Assembly: GCA_013216015.1 (NCBI GenBank)
Contig: JABSOI010000026.1
Span: 1-64,000 of the forward strand
Direction: 5' to 3'
Source: Alteromonadaceae bacterium
Lineage (GTDB): Bacteria; Pseudomonadota; Gammaproteobacteria; Enterobacterales; Alteromonadaceae
Length of the DNA: 64,000 nucleotides
Shown: piece after piece, positions 11,401 to 19,347 of the stretch
How the letters are laid out: the number at the start of each line of letters is the position of its first letter
Numbering within the stretch: the first letter of the stretch is position 1
Translations under genes and position numbers: made by a program
Notes under the pieces: model-generated
The model's database searches: none
What the model was told of the DNA's origin: nothing
Seen by the model: the letters and a program-made list of their open reading frames with translations, nothing else

Positions 11401-12072
11401 CAGCTTTATGGCGAAGACTATGTAGAAAAAATGGCAGCTCGCTCTACACGTAGATATTTAAAAGGACGTAGTGCAGATAAAATAGGGGAAACATCATTAC
11501 ATAAAATGTTAGGTCAGCATTATTTACGTTATCAAAAAGGTCCCGTTATTTATAATGCGCTTCGCCACTTAATGGGTGAAGAGCAATTGAATAAATCACT
11601 GAGAAACTTATTTAATCACAAAGCGTTCGTTACAACAGATTATGCAACGAGTCACCACCTAATAAAGCACATTAAGGAGGTGGCAGGAAATGGTTCTAGT
11701 CGCTTAATTGATGAATGGTTAATGCAAATTGCTGTTTACGATTTGAATATTGAAAATGCCAGCATGGAAAAACTACCTAATGGTCAATATAAAGTATCGG
11801 CAACCTTAGTAGGAAAAACCTTTAAATTTGAACAAGACAAACCGGTTCAAGAAGAACCTTTCACTCACAATGTGCCAATTGCTGTTTATTCAGACAGCGA
11901 AACAAACCCTTATGTTCTGGAGCAAATCAATGTGCAATTTGTTGATGGCAAGAAGGAAATTTCTTTTTTATTAGACAAGAAACCTTCCAGGATTGTTATC
12001 GATCCACAACTTATTTTTATCGACAGAAATAGAGTTGATAACGAAGCTATTTTACATGAAAAAAGTGTTTAA
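8446..12072 (+). CDS. ABC-2 permease fused to M1-type aminopeptidase
   Basis: 1208 residues in three parts. A first ABC-2 membrane block (about 15-260) and a Lys-rich linker (about 262-290) come first. A second block of membrane segments (about 320-600) follows, then an extracytoplasmic M1 gluzincin domain (about 640-1190). The zinc site is HEVAH at 949-953 with a downstream Glu in LLIESLADY (973). The upstream GAMEN-like exopeptidase motif is not clear. Such fusions are known from proteobacterial ABC operons but their substrate is not established. Tightly coupled to the preceding ATPase; likely exports or processes a peptide or lipid at the membrane surface. Confidence 0.9.
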   Translation: MFFQLFKFELKYQSRQLSWWLGFLLLTAFGYFLSDRVVISGNVKVLSPQNITYAMTFLSQLAIFTTTLITANAALRDTRYDFYSFVNTKPVSQQVLFMSRFLSLYVMSLLIVLSAVAAIILPKILGDLDAEIDGTFELKNLLWPIGIIILPNLFFTCCILFFSASIFRTTMMTFLSGIAIYVFYFISAALLDSPMFTGSDPLTKDALNLASLFDPFAVSAFLEQTQFWTSEEKNTLLVNLEGSLLLNRLLWMFVSCLLLVVAVIWQQRGSANKSKPTKTDKRTKAAQRTKQPVAKLSHTYMSNLPSFNRWAALKTDVLLELRMTLRGIPFIVLMVLIAFMVIAQLVNAISMGSLVGEQYPYTSLLLPHIVKSLKIVGLFVVVFYSGEMVWRAKELNFYSVLNTMPAPPWIHFLSKMVVMAVLILIMLGVSVSAAIGYQVWQGFYASDLYLFIGLIPLYGLPLLLLSILSISAQYFVPNKYAGFIVSAALLLIFKTDVASSIGLDHNLLRFSVTGSLRYSDFNGYDFFLNNTFWFALYWSLVAIVIALVAYGVSKRAIDEPVFSAFKKMPFYLSKSGMVSLQAFVALAILCGSYIFYNTNIINSYVTDDDVERFQVDYEKSLAGYKQKLMPQITDVYTEVAFFPSNHSVDVKGHYWLENTAEESIKKILITIPNEDQTFLFDMDRQFNANVNKALNVIEVELVQALLPEERLKLEFSTTLAKKGFKNTDKDLSLLENGSYFHSASLFPFIGYNTGYEISDESIRKKYGLANQTPVIPLSLGTKYTKHSLETDASWVNFEAIVSTQKDQTAVGTGELQKQWSWEDRNYTHYKTNYKLNNKVNHKVANFFAFSSARYQIQTQRINDVLVKAYYHPSHDKNITEMLKVATASLEYYQEQFGPYPLTELNLVEIPYRAFARAYPGTVFISENVGFKENLTSKSNINDFSNIIAHEVAHQWWGHQLTAAKTEGAMLLIESLADYSALMVMKQLYGEDYVEKMAARSTRRYLKGRSADKIGETSLHKMLGQHYLRYQKGPVIYNALRHLMGEEQLNKSLRNLFNHKAFVTTDYATSHHLIKHIKEVAGNGSSRLIDEWLMQIAVYDLNIENASMEKLPNGQYKVSATLVGKTFKFEQDKPVQEEPFTHNVPIAVYSDSETNPYVLEQINVQFVDGKKEISFLLDKKPSRIVIDPQLIFIDRNRVDNEAILHEKSV

Positions 12073-12103
12073 CTTTTTACCTAAAGAATCAGGAGAATTT
12101 AAG

Positions 12104-12475
12104 ATGAAAACAAGAACATGTAAGTTTCAGCGAATAATCAGCACGTTATTTATGCTTTTTACCGTGACTTCGTTTGCTGATCAATCTACCGGTAATCTTG
12201 TTACCGGTATAGTTAAACAACAAGTGAGTGTTACACATTGGCATTCGTTACAAGATAATGAAGATTGGGGTTATACCCTAGAAACACTCTTAATAAATGG
12301 CAATGGCAAAAAACAACAAAGAGTGCAGAGTTATGATCCAGGAAAGCCCCTCGAATCACAATGGCAACTGCTTGAACAACAATATGAGAAGCCAACAAAA
12401 TCTATACTTCATGAATATAAGAAAACCCGACAGGCTATAGAAAGTGAAGAAGTACCAGAAGAAAAAAAGGGTTAG
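12104..12475 (+). CDS. small exported protein of unknown function
   Basis: 123 residues from ATG 12104, chosen because AGGAG lies at 12091-12095 and a good signal peptide follows (basic start, hydrophobic stretch, cleavage near TSFA-DQ). The mature part is polar with an acidic-basic C-terminus (EEVPEEKKG). It follows the permease-peptidase gene by 31 bases, so it is probably the last gene of the operon. No family recognised. Confidence 0.6.
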   Translation: MKTRTCKFQRIISTLFMLFTVTSFADQSTGNLVTGIVKQQVSVTHWHSLQDNEDWGYTLETLLINGNGKKQQRVQSYDPGKPLESQWQLLEQQYEKPTKSILHEYKKTRQAIESEEVPEEKKG

Positions 12476-12482
12476 AGGTTAC

Positions 12483-12645
12483 TATACCCGTGGTCATTCA
12501 AGATGCGGGAATTTGAGGTGAATTAAAAAGCATAGTTACAAGACGCTGATTCGCCGGATAAGTTATTCTAATTTAAGATTCAGCAACGCAGTAAATATGT
12601 TTTTTAAACGAATCAAAACCTGCATTTTGAATGGTGATGGGTATA
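12483..12645. repeat. MITE-like palindromic element, about 163 bp
   Basis: The ends are long imperfect inverted repeats: TATACCCGTGGTCATTCAAG at the left and, reversed, TATACCCATCACCATTCAAA at the right, both continuing into ATGC-GG. The core has no ORF. It is flanked by TA-rich sequence as expected of TA-targeting MITEs. Confidence 0.7.
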
Positions 12646-12935
12646 TACCAATTGTATTAAGTTAGTGGTCAGGGATCGATGCGGATAAATTTTCAAGAGC
12701 AAGGCGCTTGATTGAGCAATAGCTGGCAGTTATATGTAACTTCAATTAACTCTGATAAGTCAGGCACCGTGTTCTTTTTTAAAAAGTTCAAAGAGAAAAG
12801 CTCAAGATTATTTTCTAATTTCAATAATTTAAGGTTGTAATCTGAGCTAGTTAATGGTCGTCTAATAGTTCATCTTAAGTTGTAATGTGGGGAAATTACG
12901 AACATAAGATGAATGTAAAATTAGCATAAGATGAA
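12646..12935. repeat. gene-free spacer ending in a 12-bp inverted repeat
   Basis: The spacer holds TAGTTCATCTTA (12866-12877) and its exact complement TAAGATGAACTA (12927-12938), with an internal TAAGATGAA between them. The right arm covers the stop codon of the TetR gene. It could fold into a terminator-like structure or be another small mobile repeat; no gene is seen. Confidence 0.45.
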
Positions 12936-13580
12936 CTAACTATGGCTATCCAGAAAATAGTTTTTGTGTTGTGGAAATGTCTGGGCAAGATATTGCATCA
13001 TGAGTTTTTCTGCATCTTTACGCTTTAATACATGGGAAGATATGAGCATATTTAGCCACAGTCCGTCTGCCATCGACATCATACTGTCAGCTATATTAGT
13101 GGCTTGAAGTTCTTTATAGCAGCCATTATCAATCAACTTATTGAGAATGCCTACAAGGATCAGCCGATAATCTGTCACGCGAGACTGGCAGATTTTTTTG
13201 TAAACGGGTCGAGATTTTACTTCTCCCCAAAAGGCAAACCATACCGCAAGTCTTTTCGGATCTGCCACCGTAGCACTGTAGTCAATACGAGCAAGGGCTG
13301 ACAATTGTCTGGCTGAATTATCACCGGCTTTTTCCAAGGCGTTCTTCCATGCTTGCTCATATTCATCCCGAATAAAAGATAAGGTTTCATTCATTAGATT
13401 CACTTTATTAGTGAAATGAAGATTCACAATGCCCTGACTGAGACCAGCAGTTTTCGATACGTGGGCAAGTGTTGTATCGCCCAGCCCGCGTTTGGCTATA
13501 CATGCTATTGTAGCTTCAATTAGTTGACGTCGACGCGTGTCTTTTGACGCGCGTCGGCCTTTTTGTGACTCAGCAGTCAT
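12936..13580 (-). CDS. TetR-family regulator with BetI-like C-terminal domain
   Basis: 214 residues. The N-terminal TetR helix-turn-helix is at about 15-62 (TTLAHVSKTAGLSQGIVNLHF). The C-terminal region (about 85-205) resembles BetI, the choline/betaine repressor, including WFAFWGEV and MADGLWLNMLIS. It is divergent from the FAD oxidoreductase operon with 188 bases between, so local control of that operon is inferred. The ligand is unknown; a methylated amine or similar small osmolyte would suit the BetI resemblance and the methyl transferase downstream. Confidence 0.88.
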   Translation of the reverse strand: MTAESQKGRRASKDTRRRQLIEATIACIAKRGLGDTTLAHVSKTAGLSQGIVNLHFTNKVNLMNETLSFIRDEYEQAWKNALEKAGDNSARQLSALARIDYSATVADPKRLAVWFAFWGEVKSRPVYKKICQSRVTDYRLILVGILNKLIDNGCYKELQATNIADSMMSMADGLWLNMLISSHVLKRKDAEKLMMQYLAQTFPQHKNYFLDSHS

Positions 13581-13662
13581 GGATTTACCCCGAAATAATA
13601 CTCTTGCTCTATAATTTAATTATTATATTAAATAATGTCAATACAATTAGTTAGTATAAGTT

Positions 13663-13680
13663 AATGAATAGCTGTTCATT
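13663..13680. promoter_or_regulatory. candidate TetR operator
   Basis: AATGAATAGCTGTTCATT is an 18-bp near-perfect palindrome (16 of 18 positions) in the divergent promoter region between the TetR gene and the first oxidoreductase, the usual place and shape of a TetR operator. Confidence 0.5.
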
Positions 13681-13768
13681 CAATAAAGTGTTGGACAAGC
13701 TACTTTGTGGGTGGCATTATGTCGAAATGGAATCTATTCTTATCTAGTTTGCAAAATGGGATACCGAG

Positions 13769-15400
13769 ATGAAAAAATATGATGCGATAGTCATTGGTGC
13801 CGGACATAACGGTCTCACCAATGCTGCGTTTCTGGCCAAAGCCGGGCTTAACGTAGTGGTCGTTGAGAAGAACGACTATATTGGCGGGGCGTCAGTGAGC
13901 CGAAACATTCATGATGACTGGACTTATTCCAACTGTTCTTATGTTTGTTCCTTGTTCAGACCAGAAATATATCGGAATTTGGAACTTGGTAAACATGGTT
14001 TGCAAATAATCAATATTGGTGGTGGCGCAACGTTGATGGAAAACGGGGATTTTCTGGGCAGCTATGAAGATCACGAAGTTTCCCGTCGCGAACTAATACG
14101 ACACAGCCCTCGTGATGCTGACGCTTATGATCGCTTTTCAACTGACATGGCTAAGTGGTGTCGATTTATTCGTCCATTTTTGCTGCGCACGCCAGCCGAC
14201 CCTACCAGCTTCAGACCCAGAGACATTCAAGAATTGATCTATCTTGGTAGAAAGTTTTATGATTTGGGCCAGAAAGATTTACACCATTTTTTACGCTTTT
14301 TTACCGCGAGTATTTCGGATTATCTCGATCAATATTTTGAAAGTGATGTGCTTAAAGCATCATTGGCAGGCTCAGGTATTATTGGTACTGGTCTTGGCCC
14401 GATGTCACCGGGAACAGCTTACGTTTTGCTGCATCATTATATGGGTGATATGGATGGTAGCGTTGGCTCCTGGGGATTTGCCCGCGGCGGAATGGGCTCT
14501 ATTGCAAATGCTCTGGCTGGTTCGCTGAAAGAGCACGGTGGCGAAATTCGAACAGGACAAGGTGTTGAACAAATTATTGTTAAAAATGGCAAGGCAACGG
14601 GCGTCGCACTTGAAAATGGCGATGAAATCCATGCAAATATTGTCGTTTCCAATTTGGATGCCAAGCGAACTTTTCTTGGTATTATGGACCCAAAGGACGC
14701 TGGTGAAAAGGTAGTCAAGGCAGCGAAGAATTTTAAAAGTCGTGGCTCAAGCGGTAAAGTAAATATCGCATTAAATGGCGCACCACGATTCGACGCACTG
14801 CCGCAAGGCAGCGATCTTGTTAACGGCTTCATTCATGTTACTGATAGCATTGAACGGATGGAGCGAGCGTATGACGACTGGAAAGCGGGAACATGGTCAA
14901 AAGATCCTTATTTGGACATGCTAGTTCCTACTTATGCCGATCCGACAATGGCGCCACCGGGCAAACATTTTATGAGTGTATTTGTGCAATATTGTCCCTC
15001 AAAACTTACTGCTGCAGAACATAATGGCGAAGACTGGACAGATAAAACAGTGACTGCTTTTGGTGAAACAGTGCTTAATCAAATCAGTAAATACAGCACT
15101 AATTTTCGAGATTTGGTTGAACACGTCGAAGTGCGCACGCCAAGAGAGATAGAAGCTGAAATAGGATTGACCGACGGAAATATTTTTCAAGGTGAATTGA
15201 CAATGGATCAATTGATGTTTAACAGGCCTTTTCCCGGTTATGCCCAGTACCGTGGACCAGTGAAAGGAATGTATATGTGTGGGTCATCTACCCATCCAGG
15301 TGGTGGTGTCATGGCTGCACCTGGCGCAAATGCTGCGCGTGAAATTCTGCTTGATTTAAAACGACCTAACACAGTACCTGAGGATGAAGGCGATGACTAA
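13769..15400 (+). CDS. PYROXD2/phytoene desaturase-like FAD oxidoreductase
   Basis: 543 residues. An N-terminal dinucleotide-binding fold begins DAIVIGAGHNGLTNAAFLAK with the acidic end VVVVEK. The C-terminal FAD-contact motif is MYMCGSSTHPGGGVMAAPGANA (about 500-521, split here by description). These mark the NAD(P)/FAD-dependent amine-oxidase/phytoene-desaturase superfamily, closest in style to PYROXD2. No carotenoid genes are nearby, so a carotenoid role is unlikely. It is first in a three-gene operon with a paralogous oxidoreductase and a folate-dependent methyl transferase, which points to oxidative breakdown of a methylated substrate. Confidence 0.9.
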   Translation: MKKYDAIVIGAGHNGLTNAAFLAKAGLNVVVVEKNDYIGGASVSRNIHDDWTYSNCSYVCSLFRPEIYRNLELGKHGLQIINIGGGATLMENGDFLGSYEDHEVSRRELIRHSPRDADAYDRFSTDMAKWCRFIRPFLLRTPADPTSFRPRDIQELIYLGRKFYDLGQKDLHHFLRFFTASISDYLDQYFESDVLKASLAGSGIIGTGLGPMSPGTAYVLLHHYMGDMDGSVGSWGFARGGMGSIANALAGSLKEHGGEIRTGQGVEQIIVKNGKATGVALENGDEIHANIVVSNLDAKRTFLGIMDPKDAGEKVVKAAKNFKSRGSSGKVNIALNGAPRFDALPQGSDLVNGFIHVTDSIERMERAYDDWKAGTWSKDPYLDMLVPTYADPTMAPPGKHFMSVFVQYCPSKLTAAEHNGEDWTDKTVTAFGETVLNQISKYSTNFRDLVEHVEVRTPREIEAEIGLTDGNIFQGELTMDQLMFNRPFPGYAQYRGPVKGMYMCGSSTHPGGGVMAAPGANAAREILLDLKRPNTVPEDEGDD

Positions 15401-16973
15401 TAACTATGATATTTTGATTGTTGGCGGCGGTCATAATGGGTTGATTTGTGCCGCTTATCTGGCCCGTGCCGGAAAGCGCGTTTGTGTGCTAGAAGCACGG
15501 GGCTCTTTTGGTGGTGCAGCAGCAACCGAAGCAATTACTGATAAATGTCGCGCGTCAACGGGTGCACAATTTTTATATCAGTTGCATCCGCAAATTATCG
15601 CTGATCTGGCGTTGGAAAAGCACGGATTGCGTTATGCCAGACGAAATTTGCCAACCACAGTGTTAGCCACTGATGGCAAACACCTTACCATCAATCATGA
15701 TCAGTTGACGGGGGAAAATGTGAGCGCGGCAGATCAGCAGGCATTTAGCGAATTTATGGACGAAATGCAGGCTTTCGCCAAGATCATAGGTAAGTTGATT
15801 GATCAGCCCCCGATGGATATTTTTGATCTTGACTGGGATGACAAAATCAATTCGGTGAAACTGGGATGGGCGCTACGTTTTGGTTTGGGTAAAACCCGAA
15901 TGCGAGAATTATTGCGAATTATTGGTATGACCATGTTTGATCTGGCCGATGAAAAATTCGATAACGACTTACTTAAAGGTGCGCTGTCTTTCGACAGTGT
16001 ATTGGGTACCCAATTTGGTGCGCGCTCATCGGGGAACGTATTAAAATACTTGTTTCGTCACGCACTGAGTAATAAAAGTGAAATGGATTTGCCTTACGGC
16101 GGAATGGGTAGCGTGGTTAACGCCATTGAAAAATCCGCCGCCGAGGCAGGTGTAGGGCTACGTAGCAACGCTAAGGTAAAATCCATAGACGTGGAAAATT
16201 GCCGGGTGGTTGGCGTTACCCTAGAGAATGGTGAGAAGTTAATTGCCGGGACAGTTATTTCCAACACAGATATTCGCACGACAGTGTTGGACTTGGTAGG
16301 AAGCCGTCATTTTGAAGCTGATTTTGTCCATGCCACAACCAACGTTCGAATGCGCGGTGTGGCGGCAAAATTACACTTGGTTTTATCAGAAGCACCTGAT
16401 TTTAATGGGTTAGATCCGGAGTTAATGAAAGGTCGATTGCTTATTGCGCCTAGCGCAGAAGAAGTTGAACTGGCCTACAACGCAGTAAAATATGGTGAAT
16501 TGTCAGAACGTCCGCTGATGGAGATTTCTATCCCTTCGCTCTGTGATGACACTGTCTTTGATGGTGACAGTGATGGTGACGGTGATTGTCATTTGCTCAA
16601 TGCTACAGTGCAGTATGCACCTTATGCACTTAAAGGTGGATGGAACGATGAAAATCGCGCTGAATTGATTGAACGTTGTATAACGCAGCTAGAGCGGTAT
16701 AGTCCTGACATTCGTGGAAAAATACAGCATGTTGAATTGCTGACACCGCTTGATCTGGAAAAACGGTTTGGGCTGAAAGCTGGGGACTGGGACCATGGTG
16801 AAATGGCACTTGATCAAATGTTAATTTTACGGCCAGTGCCAGGTTCTTCTCGTTATAATTTACCATTGGATGGGCTGCACCTGTGTGGTGCCAGTGCGCA
16901 TCCGGGGGGAGGCGTTATGGGGGCTGCAGGTCGTAATGCAGCGAGAATGATTTTAAAAGGGGAAGCCAAATGA
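15393..16973 (+). CDS. second PYROXD2-like FAD oxidoreductase
   Basis: 526 residues from ATG 15393, preferred over 15384 because GAGG at 15380-15383 is then correctly spaced. The frame overlaps the upstream stop. It has the same architecture as its neighbour: DILIVGGGHNGLICAAYLAR at the N-terminus and LHLCGASAHPGGGVMGAAGR at the C-terminus. The two look like diverged paralogues that may form a heteromer or act in sequence. An acidic low-complexity patch DGDSDGDGDC sits around residue 392. Confidence 0.9.
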   Translation: MTNNYDILIVGGGHNGLICAAYLARAGKRVCVLEARGSFGGAAATEAITDKCRASTGAQFLYQLHPQIIADLALEKHGLRYARRNLPTTVLATDGKHLTINHDQLTGENVSAADQQAFSEFMDEMQAFAKIIGKLIDQPPMDIFDLDWDDKINSVKLGWALRFGLGKTRMRELLRIIGMTMFDLADEKFDNDLLKGALSFDSVLGTQFGARSSGNVLKYLFRHALSNKSEMDLPYGGMGSVVNAIEKSAAEAGVGLRSNAKVKSIDVENCRVVGVTLENGEKLIAGTVISNTDIRTTVLDLVGSRHFEADFVHATTNVRMRGVAAKLHLVLSEAPDFNGLDPELMKGRLLIAPSAEEVELAYNAVKYGELSERPLMEISIPSLCDDTVFDGDSDGDGDCHLLNATVQYAPYALKGGWNDENRAELIERCITQLERYSPDIRGKIQHVELLTPLDLEKRFGLKAGDWDHGEMALDQMLILRPVPGSSRYNLPLDGLHLCGASAHPGGGVMGAAGRNAARMILKGEAK

Positions 16974-18190
16974 ACAATCTCGCGCAAAATGCCGGTATCA
17001 AGCAAGATCATTATTTACAAACAATCAAAAAAACTCCTTTTTACAACCGGCAGAAAGAATGGGACAAAGTAAATCAATGGCATCGATGGGGTGAATACAC
17101 AGTTTGCGATGTATTCGAAAGCATCGCCAAGGAATATTTTGCCATCCGCAATTCCGCCAGCTTGTTTGATCTGACGCCAATGTCTAAATATCGGATCAAA
17201 GGTCCAGATGCACTGGCGTTCATGAACCGGTTGGTTACCCGCGATATGAGCAAAATTAAAGTTGGGCGGGTTGCTTATGTAATTTGGTGTGATGACGCCG
17301 GTCAGGTATTGGACGACGGCACTATTTTTCGTTTGGGCGAAAATGAATACCGACTATGTTCACAGGAACGTCAGTTGGAGATACTTAAACGCAATGCTAT
17401 TGGTTTCGATGTTGAGTTCTGGGAAGAAACCGATGAGGTTGCCGCTATTAGTTTCCAAGGGCCGGTTACTTGCCGCATATTAAGAAATATGGGATTTAGT
17501 GATGTCGAAACGCTAAAACTTTTCGATTTACGTTACTTTGATTTTCAGGGGGAACAAATACTGATCTCCAGAACTGGCTTTACCGGTGACTTAGGATATG
17601 AACTAATGGTTTCGCCGGATAAAGCGGAAGCATTGTGGGATGCTATTTTTGAGGCGGGTAAAGATTATGCCGTGCGACCCATAGGTGGTAATGCCTTGGA
17701 ATTAGCGCGAGTTGAAGCGGGTTTTCTTCAAGCAGGTGTCGACTTTTTACCTGCCAACGAGACCATTCGGCCTGGTTGTACCCGTTCGCCTTACGAATTG
17801 GGCATGCATTGGTTGGTGAAGTTAGACAAAGGCGTTACATTTAATGGCCGCCGAGCATTGATCAACGAGCAGAAAAATGGTTCTCGATATCGGTTTGTCA
17901 AACTTGACGTGGAGGGCAATAAGACCGCGTGCAATGCTTATTTGTTCGATCGGAAAAACGGCAAAAGTATTGGTGCAACTACATCTACAGCCTGGGCACC
18001 AAGTGCCAAGAAAAATGTTGCACTTGGCTATGTTGAAATGCCTCATGGTAAGTCGGGCGACGTTGTTTGGGCAGAAATATATTATCAAAAAGAATTAAAG
18101 TGGAATCGAGTTTGGGCAAAATGTCTGGTTGTTGACAAACCATTTTGGGATCCTGAACGAAAGCGACTGACTCCTCCTGCTGATTTTTAA
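16970..18190 (+). CDS. GcvT-like folate-binding aminomethyl/demethylase
   Basis: 406 residues; start overlaps the previous stop by four bases (ATGA). The fold is the GcvT tetrahydrofolate-binding domain (about 40-290: SLFDLTPMSKYRIKGPDALA, ISRTGFTGDLGYEL, ALELARVEAGFLQAGVDF) plus the C-terminal GcvT barrel. Relatives include the T-protein, DMSP demethylase DmdA and sarcosine/dimethylglycine demethylases. It lacks the rest of a glycine cleavage system nearby. In this operon it probably accepts a methyl or methylene group onto folate from the substrate oxidised by the two flavoproteins. Which substrate is not shown. Confidence 0.85.
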   Translation: MNNLAQNAGIKQDHYLQTIKKTPFYNRQKEWDKVNQWHRWGEYTVCDVFESIAKEYFAIRNSASLFDLTPMSKYRIKGPDALAFMNRLVTRDMSKIKVGRVAYVIWCDDAGQVLDDGTIFRLGENEYRLCSQERQLEILKRNAIGFDVEFWEETDEVAAISFQGPVTCRILRNMGFSDVETLKLFDLRYFDFQGEQILISRTGFTGDLGYELMVSPDKAEALWDAIFEAGKDYAVRPIGGNALELARVEAGFLQAGVDFLPANETIRPGCTRSPYELGMHWLVKLDKGVTFNGRRALINEQKNGSRYRFVKLDVEGNKTACNAYLFDRKNGKSIGATTSTAWAPSAKKNVALGYVEMPHGKSGDVVWAEIYYQKELKWNRVWAKCLVVDKPFWDPERKRLTPPADF

Positions 18191-18664
18191 ACAGGCAGGA
18201 ATTTAGTTTAATCGGGTTGAAGAAGCTTTAATGATAAATCAGATAGTTTGTGATGAAAAATGTGTAGAAAGTCTGGCTGTGGGTGGGAAACTATTCGCAG
18301 AAAGATATTTAGCAGAAAAATATTTATATGAAAAAATTTAGATTCAATTGGAATAAAAGCAAATAATGGATAAGTGAAATTGTAAATAATTGTTATATTT
18401 TTAAAGATTTAAAGAGCAGAGTCAGTATTATAATATCGATTTATAGACTCAAAACATACGTTTAAGCACTTATAATGCTATATTATTTGTATTAAATATC
18501 GATTAATCAGTCTGTTACGTAGGTCCGACCCCGCGCTGCCGCTCGGCTTGTACCCGTCAAGTTGACCATAGCTCATTTGCAACATTTTACTTGGTTTTAA
18601 GTAATACTGCCCCAAGCTATTTAAGTTAGTAATTAAACAATCTTTATTATTAGGAATAATTGGC
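18191..18664. other. intergenic region before gst
   Basis: About 470 bases without a gene. It holds one copy of the dispersed 60-bp repeat (18413-18472) and an isolated GC-richer patch around 18520-18560. The gst promoter must lie in its right half; an AGGA ribosome-binding site is just before 18665. Confidence 0.5.
18413..18472 (-). repeat. dispersed intergenic repeat, copy 1
   Basis: On the minus strand this reads AAGTGCTTAAACGTATGTTT then TGAGTCTATAAATCGATATT then ATAATACTGACTCTGC. It matches copies at 22605 and 32561 over about 60 bases. All copies are intergenic. Confidence 0.8.
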
Positions 18665-19276
18665 ATGCATAAATTAACCCTCACTTATTTTGATTTTCCC
18701 GGTGGCCGTGGAGAAACCGCACGTCTTGCTATGGTATTGGGTGGTATTGAATTTGAAGATTATAGATTTCCCTTTGAACAATTCGGTAAGGTCAGAGAGC
18801 AAACACCGTTAAAACAAGTGCCAACACTGAACGTTGATGGCCGACAAGTGACGCAGAATAATGCTATAAATCGCTTTGTGGGTAAGATGGCGGGACTATA
18901 TCCTGAAGATGATTATCAGGCGTTATTGTGTGATGAAATTATGGATGCCATTGAAACAGTCACCCATAAAATTGTTGATACATTTGGCTTAGAGGGTGAG
19001 AAACAAAAACTTGCCAGAGAGGCTTTGGTTAAAGGTCCTCTTACTCAATACCTTGAATGGACGCAAGCACGATTAGAGGAACAAGGTGGAGAATATTTTG
19101 TTGAAAATCGTTTGACTCTAGCCGATTTAAAAACCTTCGTTTGGATCCGTTCATTAAACTCAGGACACTTAGATCATGTGCCTAGCTCGCTGGTAGAAGA
19201 TATCGCGCCAAAATTAAATGCGCATATGCAACGAGTAGCACAAACCCCTGCAATATCAGAATATTATTCAAGGTAA
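18665..19276 (+). CDS. glutathione S-transferase (sigma-like)
   Basis: 203 residues. The N-terminal thioredoxin-like domain carries the catalytic Tyr region LTYFDFPGGRGETARLAM, the cis-Pro KQVPTL and the glutathione-contact QNNAINRF (usually QSxAI). The C-terminal helical domain includes LTLADLKTF. This is the general layout of sigma-class GSTs. It precedes the threonine aldolase gene by 71 bases and may be co-transcribed. Confidence 0.9.
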   Translation: MHKLTLTYFDFPGGRGETARLAMVLGGIEFEDYRFPFEQFGKVREQTPLKQVPTLNVDGRQVTQNNAINRFVGKMAGLYPEDDYQALLCDEIMDAIETVTHKIVDTFGLEGEKQKLAREALVKGPLTQYLEWTQARLEEQGGEYFVENRLTLADLKTFVWIRSLNSGHLDHVPSSLVEDIAPKLNAHMQRVAQTPAISEYYSR

Positions 19277-19347
19277 GTCAAACTAAACTCAACTAATTCA
19301 AGCTAAGTCTAGCTAACTCAAACTAATATCATCACACAGGAACTTTC

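Noticed and set aside
13769-16973. Carotenoid biosynthesis based on phytoene-desaturase-like folds
   Set aside because: No phytoene synthase, lycopene cyclase or GGPP synthase nearby; the GcvT-like partner and BetI-like regulator point elsewhere.
16970-18190. True glycine-cleavage T-protein or DmdA
   Set aside because: No gcvH or gcvP neighbours, and I cannot place it in the DmdA clade from sequence inspection alone; kept as GcvT-like.
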